From the NCBI GenBank assembly GCA_035485275.1, contig DATHOE010000031.1, positions 62,001 to 126,000 on the forward strand: a stretch of DNA of 64,000 bases, in the 5' to 3' direction. Shown in pieces: positions 1 through 8,004 of the stretch. How positions within the stretch are numbered: position 1 is the first letter of the stretch; the number at the start of each line of letters is the position of its first letter. The notes below the pieces were generated by a model. The model was not told the DNA's origin. It saw only the letters and a program-made list of their open reading frames with translations, and did not search any database. The DNA comes from DAIDJD01 sp035485275 (lineage in GTDB: Bacteria > Oederibacteriota > JAJYGY01 > DAIDJD01). A program made the translations under genes and the position numbers.

Positions 1-558
1 AAGACGAGCGGCGGCGCCCGTTGGACCTACCTGGCGGCCTGGGGCGCGGCCCTGAAGCGCCACCATGGCGACGAGGCGGCCGCCAGGGCCTACGTCACGG
101 CGTTCTACCAGCATGCGCCGGTGCTCGACGCGGGCGCACGCGGGGCCACCACCACCTTCGTGGAACGGGGCATCGGGGACGTCCTGGTGGGCTGGGAGAA
201 CGAGGCCTACCTGGCGAAGAGGCAGGCTCCGGGCGAGTTCGAGGTGGTGGTGCCTTCGGCCAGCATCCTGGCGGAACCGCCCGTCGCCGTGGTCGAAAAG
301 AACGCCGAGAGGCACGGAACGACCGAGGTGGCGCAAGCCTATCTGAAGTACCTCTACAGCCATGAGGGCCAGGAAATCGCGGCGAAGTATTTCTACCGCC
401 CCCGCGACCCAAAGGTGCTGGCGGAGCATTCCAGGGAGTTCGCCAAGGTGAAACTGTTCACGATCGAGAAGCTCTTTGGCGGTTGGAAAAAGGCGCAGGC
501 CGCCCATTTCGCCGACGGCGGCATCTTCGATCAAATTTACGCGCCGGCGTCGAGGTGA
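1..558 (+). CDS. Sulfate-binding periplasmic protein, C-terminal part
   Basis: The open frame enters from the window edge and ends at TGA 556-558, giving the last 185 residues. The sequence (GGARWTYLAAWG, then VGWENEAYL, then a C-terminal IFDQIY) reads like the second lobe of the Sbp/CysP family, the periplasmic receptor for sulfate or thiosulfate ABC importers. Family members are about 330-350 residues, so a little under half is missing. No CysT/CysW/CysA permease or ATPase genes follow; a methyltransferase does, so if this binding protein works with a transporter the rest must lie upstream. The YeeE/YedE pair nearby supports a sulfur-acquisition context. Family call is fairly sure; the ligand is inferred. 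Confidence 0.8.
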   Translation, partial: KTSGGARWTYLAAWGAALKRHHGDEAAARAYVTAFYQHAPVLDAGARGATTTFVERGIGDVLVGWENEAYLAKRQAPGEFEVVVPSASILAEPPVAVVEKNAERHGTTEVAQAYLKYLYSHEGQEIAAKYFYRPRDPKVLAEHSREFAKVKLFTIEKLFGGWKKAQAAHFADGGIFDQIYAPASR

Positions 559-602
559 CGGATTTATCCGTCGATACCCTGCGCGACAATCGGGAGTCCG
601 AC

Positions 603-1460
603 ATGAGCGACAAGACGATTTCGAAGGCGCCTACCCTGGCGCAGTTTTCAGAGGAACTCGATTTCCGGGAATTCGAAAAAAAGGGCTGGGAACGGGCCGC
701 CGGCCCCTACCACAAGGGATTCTCGAAGATCACGCCCCTGACCGCCCAGGCCCTGGTGCGGGAGGCAGGGGTGGCCGCGGGCCAGAGGGTGCTGGATGTG
801 GCGAGCGGCCCGGGCTACGCCGCGGCCGCAGCCGCCTTGCGCGGCGCCCAGGTCCTGGGCATAGACATCGCCGAAGCGGTCGTGGCCCTGGCGCGGGCGG
901 AAAACCCCGGCCTGGAAGTGCGCCTGGGCGACGCCGAGTCCCTGGAACTGCCGGACGCGAGCTTCGACGCGGTGCTCTTGAACTACGCCTTGATGCACCT
1001 GGCCGATCCGGACAAGGCCCTGAGGGAGGCATACCGTGTCCTGAGGCCGGGCGGGCGGGTGGCCTTTTCCGCCTGGACCTCCGGCGGGGAGGCAGCCGCC
1101 TTCACGCTCATACTGTCCATCGTGGCTAAGCACGGGGAGCCCGACCTGCGCCTGCCGGAGGGCCCCGATTTTTTCCGCTTTTCCGATATCGGAGAGAACC
1201 TGCGCAGCCTGAGCGCCGCGGGCTTCAGGCAGGCGCGCAGCGAACTGTTCCAGCAATTCTGGAGGCTCAGGGATCCCGACGAGGTCTTTGACACCTTCAT
1301 CCACGGCACGGTGCGGACCGGGGCCCTGCTCCGCGGGCAGGCGCCGGGGGCCTTGCGGAAGATACGCGAAGAACTGGCCGCGGAAGTCGCCAGATACAGG
1401 GTGGGGGCGGAATACCTCCTGCCCATGGCGGCCGTGATCGCGGTCGGCACAAAGTCGTGA
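603..1460 (+). CDS. Class I SAM-dependent methyltransferase
   Basis: A 285-residue protein beginning MSDKTISK; the frame is open further upstream but this ATG has a GGGAG-type ribosome site and avoids overlap with the preceding gene. Motif I is VLDVASGPGYAAAAAALRG, followed by an acidic GIDIAEAVV strand and by RLGDAESLELPDASFDAVLL, then the LREAYRVLRPGGRVAFSAW segment of the UbiE/Methyltransf_11 group. This identifies a SAM-binding Rossmann methyltransferase; the substrate cannot be read. It sits 44 nt after the sulfate-binding gene and 112 nt before the porin, with no obvious functional link to either. Quinone or small-molecule methylation are possible. Confidence 0.85.
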   Translation: MSDKTISKAPTLAQFSEELDFREFEKKGWERAAGPYHKGFSKITPLTAQALVREAGVAAGQRVLDVASGPGYAAAAAALRGAQVLGIDIAEAVVALARAENPGLEVRLGDAESLELPDASFDAVLLNYALMHLADPDKALREAYRVLRPGGRVAFSAWTSGGEAAAFTLILSIVAKHGEPDLRLPEGPDFFRFSDIGENLRSLSAAGFRQARSELFQQFWRLRDPDEVFDTFIHGTVRTGALLRGQAPGALRKIREELAAEVARYRVGAEYLLPMAAVIAVGTKS

Positions 1461-1572
1461 ACGCCGTTTAGGCGGGTTCGGATCCGACGCCGACGCTCCC
1501 TGGCGAGGCGGAATTTATATCCCAATGATGAAGCTGTGATCCCACCAGGAAGCGGCGGACTTAAGGAGAACC

Positions 1573-3054
1573 ATGAAAAGATTTCTGGCGATCGCACTCG
1601 TCCTGGCCTTGGCGCCGGCGACATTGGTTCGGGCGGACGAAGAGGCCTCATCCGGCCAGCCGAGCCTGGATCAGCGCGTGAACGCACTGGAAGGGAAACT
1701 CGCGGCCCTCAGCCCGGTGACCGGGACGGCCCTCACCCTCAAAGCCGACATTTCCCCCTACAGCGGGATCGGCATCTACAACAGCGACGGAAGCTACGGC
1801 ATCCAGTTCAGCGGCCTGATCCAGGAGGACAGCCGGAACTACCTGTATAAGGGGCTCAACACCAAGACCGGACTCACGGCGCAGCCGGTCAACGAGTTCG
1901 TGCTAGCCCGGGCCCGCCTGCAGGTGGACGGCTATCTTGGGCCCAGGGTGCATCTGCGCTACCAGGAGGATTTCTCCAACAACGGCGGCAACAGCGGCGT
2001 CACCGGCGCCACCGGGGCGGCGGGCGGCGACGGGGCCCTGCTCCTGGACGCCTATGGCGAGCTGAAATTGGCGCCCTGGACGCTCCTGCGCGTGGGGCAG
2101 TTCAAGGAACCGGTGGACCTGGAACGCCAGCGCCCGACGGCCGCCCTGGACTTCGTCCAGTACAGCTACACCGCCAACCTCGTGGTGGACCGCAGCCAAG
2201 GGGCTTTGCTCGAGATCTCCGATCCCAAACAGGTCTATTACCTGGCCGGCGGAGCCTTCGACGGGGCGGCGGACGCGGGATCCACGCCGGTCGTGCAGGC
2301 CTACAACGGCAACAAGGACGCCGTGGCGAAGGCCTTCATCCAGCCCTTCAACGGGATAGCCGGCAATGGGCTGGGCGACCTGGGTCTGGGCATAGCCGGC
2401 ACCGCGGGCAACCACAGCGGCGATCCGATCTCCACCTACAAGAGCCTCGGCCAGCTGACCATCGTGACGCCCCTCACGGGAAACGCCTGGACCACGGCCT
2501 ATCTCCAGGGCGCCGCTTACCGTTATGTTCCCCAGGCCTACTGGTTCTGGAGGAACCTGAGCCTTTTGGGCGAGTTCGCGCATGAGGACGAGAGCTACAG
2601 GGTCCCCAGCCAGGTCAACGACTACGTCAGCGCCAGCAAGGCCTGGCAGGCGCAGCTGGGCTGGGTCGTCACCGGCGAGCATACGGCCTATAATGGATGG
2701 AGGCTGGACAAGGGCTCGTATCCCTGGGGAGGCCTGCAATTGGTCGCCCGGGTGCAGGGCGCGGCCTATGACGAGGACGCGATCACCCAGTACGCGGCGA
2801 ATAATTCCACCACGGTGAAGGGCCTGGGCCTGATCGATCCGAGGGCCTCCGTGACGGGCCTGACGAGCTGGTCCCTGGGCCTGAACTACATCCCCGTGAA
2901 CGATGTGGAGTTCCAGGTGGACTGGGACCAGACCAACTTCCAGAACGGAGGGGTGAACAACCTGATCGGCGCGAACAAGGCGATCGTCGGCACCGTCCTT
3001 GCCGATCGTCCGGCGGAGCAGGCCCTCCAGGTGCGGGGGCAGTTCGCTTTTTAG
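1573..3054 (+). CDS. Phosphate-selective porin O/P-type outer-membrane protein
   Basis: A 493-residue exported protein. It starts with a signal peptide (MKRFLAIALVLALAPATLVRA, cut near ADEE), followed by a short coiled-coil segment (DQRVNALEGKLAAL) of the kind found before the barrel in OprP/OprO-type porins. The rest is rich in alternating aromatic and polar strands (RLQVDGYLGPRVHLRYQED, LRVGQFKEP, LGLNYIPVNDVEFQVDWD) and ends with ALQVRGQFAF, whose terminal phenylalanine is the outer-membrane insertion signal. GQFKEPVDLERQ is typical of Porin_O_P proteins. AAGGAG lies just before the ATG. It probably admits anions; neighbours point to sulfate or thiosulfate as well as phosphate, but selectivity is inferred. 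Confidence 0.85.
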   Translation: MKRFLAIALVLALAPATLVRADEEASSGQPSLDQRVNALEGKLAALSPVTGTALTLKADISPYSGIGIYNSDGSYGIQFSGLIQEDSRNYLYKGLNTKTGLTAQPVNEFVLARARLQVDGYLGPRVHLRYQEDFSNNGGNSGVTGATGAAGGDGALLLDAYGELKLAPWTLLRVGQFKEPVDLERQRPTAALDFVQYSYTANLVVDRSQGALLEISDPKQVYYLAGGAFDGAADAGSTPVVQAYNGNKDAVAKAFIQPFNGIAGNGLGDLGLGIAGTAGNHSGDPISTYKSLGQLTIVTPLTGNAWTTAYLQGAAYRYVPQAYWFWRNLSLLGEFAHEDESYRVPSQVNDYVSASKAWQAQLGWVVTGEHTAYNGWRLDKGSYPWGGLQLVARVQGAAYDEDAITQYAANNSTTVKGLGLIDPRASVTGLTSWSLGLNYIPVNDVEFQVDWDQTNFQNGGVNNLIGANKAIVGTVLADRPAEQALQVRGQFAF

Positions 3055-3131
3055 TTCCTGGACCGGGGCCTTGGGCGAGGGCGCCCAGGGCTCCGCCCCG
3101 CTCAGGCGGACCTTTTTCGGGGGTTTGAACC

Positions 3132-3668
3132 ATGCTTCACGCACTGTTCGTGGCGTCTTGGCCCGGTTGGGTGGCCGGCCCCTTGATCGGCCTGTACGTG
3201 GTCGCGTTTTTCGTTTTTCAGCGCCGCAACCTCGGGGCCAGCAGCTCCTTCGCCTCGGCTCTGGAGGCCGCCCGCGGAAAGGACGGTTTGGACCTGGCGC
3301 AAGCGGATGATCCTTTGCGCCTGCCCTTCGACCCGCGGGATCAGGCCCCGCGTTGGCGCCTGTGGTGGCTGGCGGGCTTGTTCACGGCCGGGGCGCTCGC
3401 TTGGAGCCTTGGAGGGGAAGGCACGGGCGGGCTTGAATTGCCCGGACTGGGGCAGTCCTTTCCGGGCTGGCCGCTGTGGGGCGAAGCGGGGGTCCTTTTC
3501 TGCGGCGGGATTTTCATCGGGTTCGGGACCCGCATGAGCGGGGGCTGCACCAGCGGCCACGCCATCTTCGGGATCAGCCAGCGGCAGGCGCCCAGCCTCT
3601 ACGCGACCCTGGTCTTTTTCGCGGTGGGGATGGCGGTGGCTTTCCTGTGGAACAGGGCGCTGTCATGA
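3132..3668 (+). CDS. YeeE/YedE-family sulfur transporter, N-terminal half protein
   Basis: A 178-residue membrane protein with about four hydrophobic helices. Near the C-terminus it carries GFGTRMSGGCTSGH, the cysteine motif of the YeeE/YedE (TsuA-like) family that passes thiosulfate or other sulfur species across the inner membrane. Full-length family proteins are about 350-400 residues and hold two such repeats; here each repeat is a separate gene, as in many bacteria. The stop overlaps the next start (ATGA), showing translational coupling. It follows the porin by 77 nt and may be cotranscribed with it. Family assignment is good; the exact substrate is inferred. Confidence 0.85.
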   Translation: MLHALFVASWPGWVAGPLIGLYVVAFFVFQRRNLGASSSFASALEAARGKDGLDLAQADDPLRLPFDPRDQAPRWRLWWLAGLFTAGALAWSLGGEGTGGLELPGLGQSFPGWPLWGEAGVLFCGGIFIGFGTRMSGGCTSGHAIFGISQRQAPSLYATLVFFAVGMAVAFLWNRALS

Positions 3669-4090
3669 AATTACGAAATCACATTCCGTACCTGTTTTGG
3701 GGCCTGGGCTTCGGCTTCATCATCAGCCGCGCCGGGGCCACCCGTTTTGACTACATCCGCGACATGTTCCTGCTGCGCAGCCCCCAGCTGTACTTCGTCA
3801 TCGGAGGGGCCATCGCCGTGGCCCTGCCCCTCTTCGCCTGGCTCCACGCCCGCGGGCCCAAGAGCCTGCCCTGGCCGCATCGCCGCCTGACCCCCGGGAC
3901 CCTGCCGGGCGCCGCCATCTTCGGCGTGGGCTGGGCCGTCACCGGCACCTGCCCGGGCCCCGCCGCGGTGCAGGTGGGCGAGGGGCACTTCATCGCGTTG
4001 GCCACGGTGGCCGGGATTTTGTCGGGAAACCTTCTGTATGAATGGGCGCACCGGCGTTGGTTCCACTGGAGGCCGGATTCCTGCGCTTGA
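3665..4090 (+). CDS. YeeE/YedE-family sulfur transporter, C-terminal half protein (DUF6691-like)
   Basis: A 141-residue membrane protein whose ATG overlaps the stop of the preceding gene. It begins with MKLRNHIPYLFWGLGFGFIISR and holds the second cysteine repeat, GVGWAVTGTCPGPA, matching the GxxWGxxGxCPGP motif of the YeeE/YedE second half. Together with the upstream gene it should form one functional permease. It ends 24 nt from the convergent HD-GYP gene. The pairing of two half-genes is common in this family, so I do not regard it as a disruption. Confidence 0.85.
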   Translation: MKLRNHIPYLFWGLGFGFIISRAGATRFDYIRDMFLLRSPQLYFVIGGAIAVALPLFAWLHARGPKSLPWPHRRLTPGTLPGAAIFGVGWAVTGTCPGPAAVQVGEGHFIALATVAGILSGNLLYEWAHRRWFHWRPDSCA

Positions 4091-4114
4091 ACAATTTTTT
4101 TGACGGCGTCCGCT

Positions 4115-5095
4115 CTAGCCGGCGGCCTCCAGCGCGCCATCCCCCACCAGGCCGGCCAGGGCCTCGACCACCGTGGTATCCCACCAACCTTTGGCGCACT
4201 CGCCTCGGAGGATCTCCACCGCCTTGGCCGGGGAGAGGGCCGGTTTGTAGGGCCGCACGGAAACCAGGGCCTGGTAGATGTCGGCCACGGTGAGCACGCG
4301 GACCTCCTGGCTGATTTGATCGCCCTTCAGGCCGTCGGGGTAGCCGCTGCCGTCCAGTTTCTCGTGGTGGTGGCGGATCAAGGGAACGACGGCGGCCAGG
4401 GTATGCATGGGCTCGATCAATTCGCTGCCCATCGCGGCGTGGGTCATCATTTTGGCGCGTTCCTCCTCGTTCAAGGGCCCCTGTTTTTGAAGGATGGCGT
4501 CCTCGATGACGATTTTGCCGATGTCGTGGAAGGTGGCCCCCAGACGCAGCCTGGCCACCACCTCCTCGTCCAGGTACAGGCGCTCGCCCAATTTTTCGCA
4601 CAGCGTCGCCACCTTGCTGCAGTGTTCACGGACGGTGAAATCGCGTTTTTCGACGATGCGGGCCACCGTGGCCAGCACCGCGGACGCGTTTTCAAGCTCG
4701 TCGGTGTAGTGCTTGAGCCTCAGCAGTGAACGCACCCGCGCCAGCAGCTCCTCCATGCTGGATCCCTTGATCAGGTAGTCGTCGGCGTCGAATTCGCGGG
4801 CCATCAGGCGCGGGATCAGGTCGTCCACGCCGGTGTGCATCACCACCGGGATCAGCCGCGTGCGCGGATTGCGTTTGATTTGCGCGCACACCTGGTTGCC
4901 GTCGAGGCCCGGCATCTGCATGTCCAGGAGCACCAAGTCGGGCTTTTCCAGTTCCATGAGGTTCAGGGCCGCCTGGCCGTCGCCGGCGGTTTGCACCGCG
5001 TAGCCCTCGCGAACCATCATCAGGCGCATGACCCGCAGGACGCCGGGATCGTCGTCGACGATGAGAATCAGGGCAGGCAGGCTGGATGGGGACAT
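4115..5095 (-). CDS. Response regulator with HD-GYP c-di-GMP phosphodiesterase domain (RpfG-like)
   Basis: A 326-residue two-domain protein. Residues 8-125 are a receiver (VDDD acidic pocket at 13-16, phospho-acceptor D58 in LVLLDMQMPG, K110). Residues 135-310 are an HD-GYP domain: H158, the HDIGK pair H190-D191, the HHHEKLDGSGYPDGL block at 242-256 and DIYQALVSVRPYK. The metal-binding residues look intact, so it should hydrolyse cyclic di-GMP when phosphorylated. It lies divergent to the chemosensory operon starting at 5517, across an AT-rich promoter region, and is the obvious output candidate for that pathway, in the position held by the diguanylate cyclase WspR in Pseudomonas Wsp clusters. 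The domain call is firm; the pathway link is inferred. Confidence 0.92.
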   Translation of the reverse strand: MSPSSLPALILIVDDDPGVLRVMRLMMVREGYAVQTAGDGQAALNLMELEKPDLVLLDMQMPGLDGNQVCAQIKRNPRTRLIPVVMHTGVDDLIPRLMAREFDADDYLIKGSSMEELLARVRSLLRLKHYTDELENASAVLATVARIVEKRDFTVREHCSKVATLCEKLGERLYLDEEVVARLRLGATFHDIGKIVIEDAILQKQGPLNEEERAKMMTHAAMGSELIEPMHTLAAVVPLIRHHHEKLDGSGYPDGLKGDQISQEVRVLTVADIYQALVSVRPYKPALSPAKAVEILRGECAKGWWDTTVVEALAGLVGDGALEAAG

Positions 5096-5516
5096 GGTGT
5101 TTCCGGAGCGAGAGCGGGGATCAAGGCGCTGTTTTTATTAGGGCATTAGACAGGTACTTGGTTATATTGGGAACCCATAGACCGCTGGATTTTTATATTT
5201 TTTTAGGATACCAATCTTCATTTATTTATAAATTCAATGCTAAAAAGTCCGATAATTTCACAGGTAGGTAAAAATAGTCGTTATTTTTAGTTTAATGAAC
5301 GAAATCAGTGATTAAATGTGTTTAAATTTTAATACAAATATTGTATAAAAGACATTTTTTGTATAAAATTACACTATTTTACAATCATATATCATTAAAG
5401 TAACGGATATTTTCAGAATATTTGCATGAAAGTTATAAAAAAATATAAATTTTATGTCATTATTTTACCTTGTATCAGCCTGCTTGCCCCGCTTGGTGAA
5501 CACCCTGAAAAGCCTC
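5096..5516. promoter_or_regulatory. AT-rich divergent intergenic region with probable sigma-70 promoter
   Basis: This stretch between the divergent HD-GYP and chemosensory genes is strikingly AT-rich, especially 5160-5460, against a GC-rich background. On the plus strand TTGCAT (5422-5427) and TATAAA (5444-5449) are spaced by 16 nt and make a credible sigma-70 promoter. Transcription would start near 5456, which argues against the in-frame ATG at 5454 and for the CheW start at 5517. Such a curved, AT-rich segment may bind nucleoid proteins. No gene is seen in it. Confidence 0.5.
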
Positions 5517-5966
5517 ATGTCCGATTCCTTGGCTGTGCTCGTGGTGCAGGCCCATGGTTTGAGCCTCGCGTTGCCGCTGGCGGCGGTGCTTGAGGTGTAT
5601 CGCCCTTTGCCCACCCAAACGGTTTCCGGAGCGCCCGCTTTTGTCCGGGGGCTGGCGCGGATACGCGGCCGGGCGACAGTGGTGGTGGATCTTAACCGCC
5701 TTCTGGGCGCGCCGCAGGATGCCGAAGCAGGGCGCTATGTGAGCCTGCGCATGGATGGGCGCAGCGTGGCCCTGGCCGTGGAATCGGCCAGGGAACTGAG
5801 GACCCTTGATTCCGCCATCCTGGCCGGTCTGCCGCCCCTTTTGGGCGAGGGCGGGGAGCGCTTCCAGGCCCTGGCTTCGCTGGATGAGGGACTCTTGGTC
5901 GTCCTCAGCGCGGCCAAACTCCTGCCTGAAGGGGACTGGGAGCGCTCCGCGGAGAGCGGGTCCTAG
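5517..5966 (+). CDS. CheW-like scaffold protein
   Basis: A 149-residue CheW-domain protein (MSDSLAVLVVQAHGLSLALP, then VRGLARIRGRATVVVDLNRLLG, then SLRMDGRSVALAVESARELRTL). CheW proteins dock the histidine kinase to chemoreceptors at the inner membrane. The ATG at 5517 is preferred because a predicted promoter sits too close to the upstream in-frame ATG. It opens an operon with cheR, a second cheW, an MCP, cheA-REC and cheB; this order (cheW-cheR-cheW) mirrors wspB-wspC-wspD. Two different CheW copies in one cluster is usual for Wsp- and Frz-like systems. Confidence 0.85.
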   Translation: MSDSLAVLVVQAHGLSLALPLAAVLEVYRPLPTQTVSGAPAFVRGLARIRGRATVVVDLNRLLGAPQDAEAGRYVSLRMDGRSVALAVESARELRTLDSAILAGLPPLLGEGGERFQALASLDEGLLVVLSAAKLLPEGDWERSAESGS

Positions 5967-5967
5967 C

Positions 5968-7479
5968 GTGGCATCCCAGGAGGCCCAGATCTTCCGGAGC
6001 GCCGTGACCCGCCTGCTGGGCCTGCAATTCGGCGACGACAAACTCGATTTTCTGGAATCCGTCCTTGCGCGGCGCGCCAAAGAGGCGGGCCAGGATACGG
6101 GCTCCTATCTCCGAGGACTGGCGGAGGGGCCGACCGGCTCCGGGGAAGCGGGGGCCCTGGCCGAAGCCCTGACCGTCACGGAGACCTTTTTTTTGCGGAA
6201 CGGGGACCACTTCAGGGCCCTGGTGTCGGAAGCCATCCCGAGGCGGCTGCAGGCGGGACTCCCTTCCAGGCGCCTGCGCATGGTCTCGGCGGCCTGCGCG
6301 TCCGGGGAGGAGGCCTACAGCCTGGCCATGGTCCTCCGGGAAAATTTCCCCGAGCTCGCCCCCGGGGACTTGAGCATCACGGCCGTCGACATCAATCCCG
6401 CGATGCTGCGCCTGGCCGCCGCGGCCCTATACTCCCCCTGGGCCATGCGCGAAACCCCGCCCGCCATGAGGGACACGTATTTCCGCGCCGTCGGGAAGAA
6501 CTTCCAGGTGCGGGAGGACATCCGCGACGCGGTCCGTTTTGAGCACCGCAACCTGGTCGAGCCCAACAGCGATCTTTGGCAGCCTTCCTCGCTCGACGTC
6601 GTTTTCTGCCGGAACATGCTCATGTACTTGAGCCCCGAAGCCGCGGTGGTCCTGGTCTCGCGCATCGCGCGGGCCCTGGCGCCGGGGGGCTACCTGTTCC
6701 TGGGGCACGCCGAGACCCTGAGGGGGCTGTCCCGCGATTTCCACCTGTGCCATACCCATGAGACCTTCTATTACCGGCGCCAGGACGGCGCGGATATTTT
6801 GGACCTTTCCATCCCCCGCGAATCCCCGGCTCCGGCCGCGGTGGAGCCTGCCGCCGCCTGGCTCGGGACGCTTTCGTGGATGGATGCCATCCAGCGTTCC
6901 TCCAACCGCATCGCGGAACTGGCTCAAGCCGCCCCGCCGGGGGACAGCAGCGCGCCGCCCCGGACGGGCCCGGCCGCGGAATCCCGGAACCTGGCCCCTG
7001 TCCTTGAATTGATGGGCCGGGAACGCTTCGCGGACGCCCTGGAATCCCTGGAGCGCATCACCCAAGGCGGCCAGCAGGACGGGGACGCGCTCCTCCTGGG
7101 CGCCGTTCTGCAGGCCAATTTGGGGCGCCTAGCCGAGGCCCGCGAGGCCTGCCAGCGCCTGCTGGTGGGCGACGAATTCAACGCCGGCGCCCACTACGTC
7201 ATGGCCCTCTGCCGGGAGCACGCGGGCGAAGTCGCGGCCGCCGCGGAGGAGGACCGCACCGCCGTCTACCTGGATCCCTCCTTCGCCCTGCCCCACCTGC
7301 ACCTCGGTCTCCTGGCGCGCAAGGAGGAGCCCCGGCGTTCGCGGGTGTACCTGGAGCAGGCCCTCCAATTGCTGGCCCGGGAGGACTCCTCGCGGGTGCT
7401 GCTCTTCGGCGGAGGCTTCAGCCGGCAAGGCCTGCTGCAGATCTGCCGCAACGCCCTGGACTCCTGCGAGGTGGCTTAG
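5968..7479 (+). CDS. CheR-type chemoreceptor methyltransferase with C-terminal TPR repeats (WspC-like)
   Basis: Likely starts at GTG 5968, one base after the preceding stop; 503 residues. The first 270 are a CheR methyltransferase: an N-terminal helical domain, TVTETFFLRNGDHFRAL, the SAM site SAACASGEEAYSLAMVL, DINPAMLRLA, the LDVVFCRNMLMYLSP strand and GYLFLGHAETL. A linker rich in proline and alanine follows, then about 150 residues of TPR-like helices (AREACQRLLVGDEFNAGAHY, PHLHLGLLARKEEPRRSR). CheR with TPRs is characteristic of WspC and FrzF. It should methylate the MCP encoded two genes downstream, opposed by the CheB at 11536. Confidence 0.9.
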   Translation: MASQEAQIFRSAVTRLLGLQFGDDKLDFLESVLARRAKEAGQDTGSYLRGLAEGPTGSGEAGALAEALTVTETFFLRNGDHFRALVSEAIPRRLQAGLPSRRLRMVSAACASGEEAYSLAMVLRENFPELAPGDLSITAVDINPAMLRLAAAALYSPWAMRETPPAMRDTYFRAVGKNFQVREDIRDAVRFEHRNLVEPNSDLWQPSSLDVVFCRNMLMYLSPEAAVVLVSRIARALAPGGYLFLGHAETLRGLSRDFHLCHTHETFYYRRQDGADILDLSIPRESPAPAAVEPAAAWLGTLSWMDAIQRSSNRIAELAQAAPPGDSSAPPRTGPAAESRNLAPVLELMGRERFADALESLERITQGGQQDGDALLLGAVLQANLGRLAEAREACQRLLVGDEFNAGAHYVMALCREHAGEVAAAAEEDRTAVYLDPSFALPHLHLGLLARKEEPRRSRVYLEQALQLLAREDSSRVLLFGGGFSRQGLLQICRNALDSCEVA

Positions 7480-8004
7480 GTGAGCGACGCGCCCCTGTTC
7501 CTGGAAGCCTCCCGTTTGAGGGCGGATTTCGACCGCGTCTTCGCCGAGGCGGAGCCCCCCCCTTCCAATCCCGGCGAAAGCCTGCTGGCGGTGGAGGTGG
7601 CGGGCGACCCCTATGCCTTGCGCCTTGGGGACCTGGCCTTCCTGGAGCGCGGCGCGAGCCCGGCTTTCCTTGCGACGGGCGCGCCGTCCTTCCTGGGCCT
7701 GGCCGGCCTGCGCGGCGAGGTCCTGCCGGTCTGGGACCTGGCCGGCCTGCTGGGATATCCCGTCCGGCCCCTGGGGCAGCTGTGGATGGCCTGCAGCGCC
7801 GACACGCCCCGCTGGGCCGCGGCCTTCGGGCGCTTCGGGGGCCTGCTGCACGCCTCCGACACCGAGCTCGAGCCAAACCCGGGCGGCGGTCCGGCCCTTG
7901 TCTCGCGCTTCGCGCGCGGGATCTGCAGGGCCTCAGGTGTGTGCAGGCCGGTGCTCGATCTGCGTCTGATTTCTCAGGCCATTCGTGAAGGGAGCAAACG
8001 ATGA
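7480..8004 (+). CDS. Second CheW-like scaffold protein
   Basis: 174 residues from GTG 7480, which directly follows the cheR stop. After about 40 residues of leader it has a CheW domain (LLAVEVAGDPYALRLGDLAF, FLGLAGLRGEVLPVWDLAGLLG, CRPVLDLRLISQA). It corresponds in place and length to WspD. The stop overlaps the MCP start (ATGA), so its synthesis is coupled to that of the receptor. Having two CheW variants suggests alternative kinase-receptor contacts or array geometry; which partner each uses cannot be told from sequence. Confidence 0.85.
   Translation: MSDAPLFLEASRLRADFDRVFAEAEPPPSNPGESLLAVEVAGDPYALRLGDLAFLERGASPAFLATGAPSFLGLAGLRGEVLPVWDLAGLLGYPVRPLGQLWMACSADTPRWAAAFGRFGGLLHASDTELEPNPGGGPALVSRFARGICRASGVCRPVLDLRLISQAIREGSKR

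Noticed and set aside
3132..4090. YeeE/YedE gene broken in two
   Set aside because: The two halves overlap by ATGA and both have intact motifs; separate half-genes are a normal form of this family.
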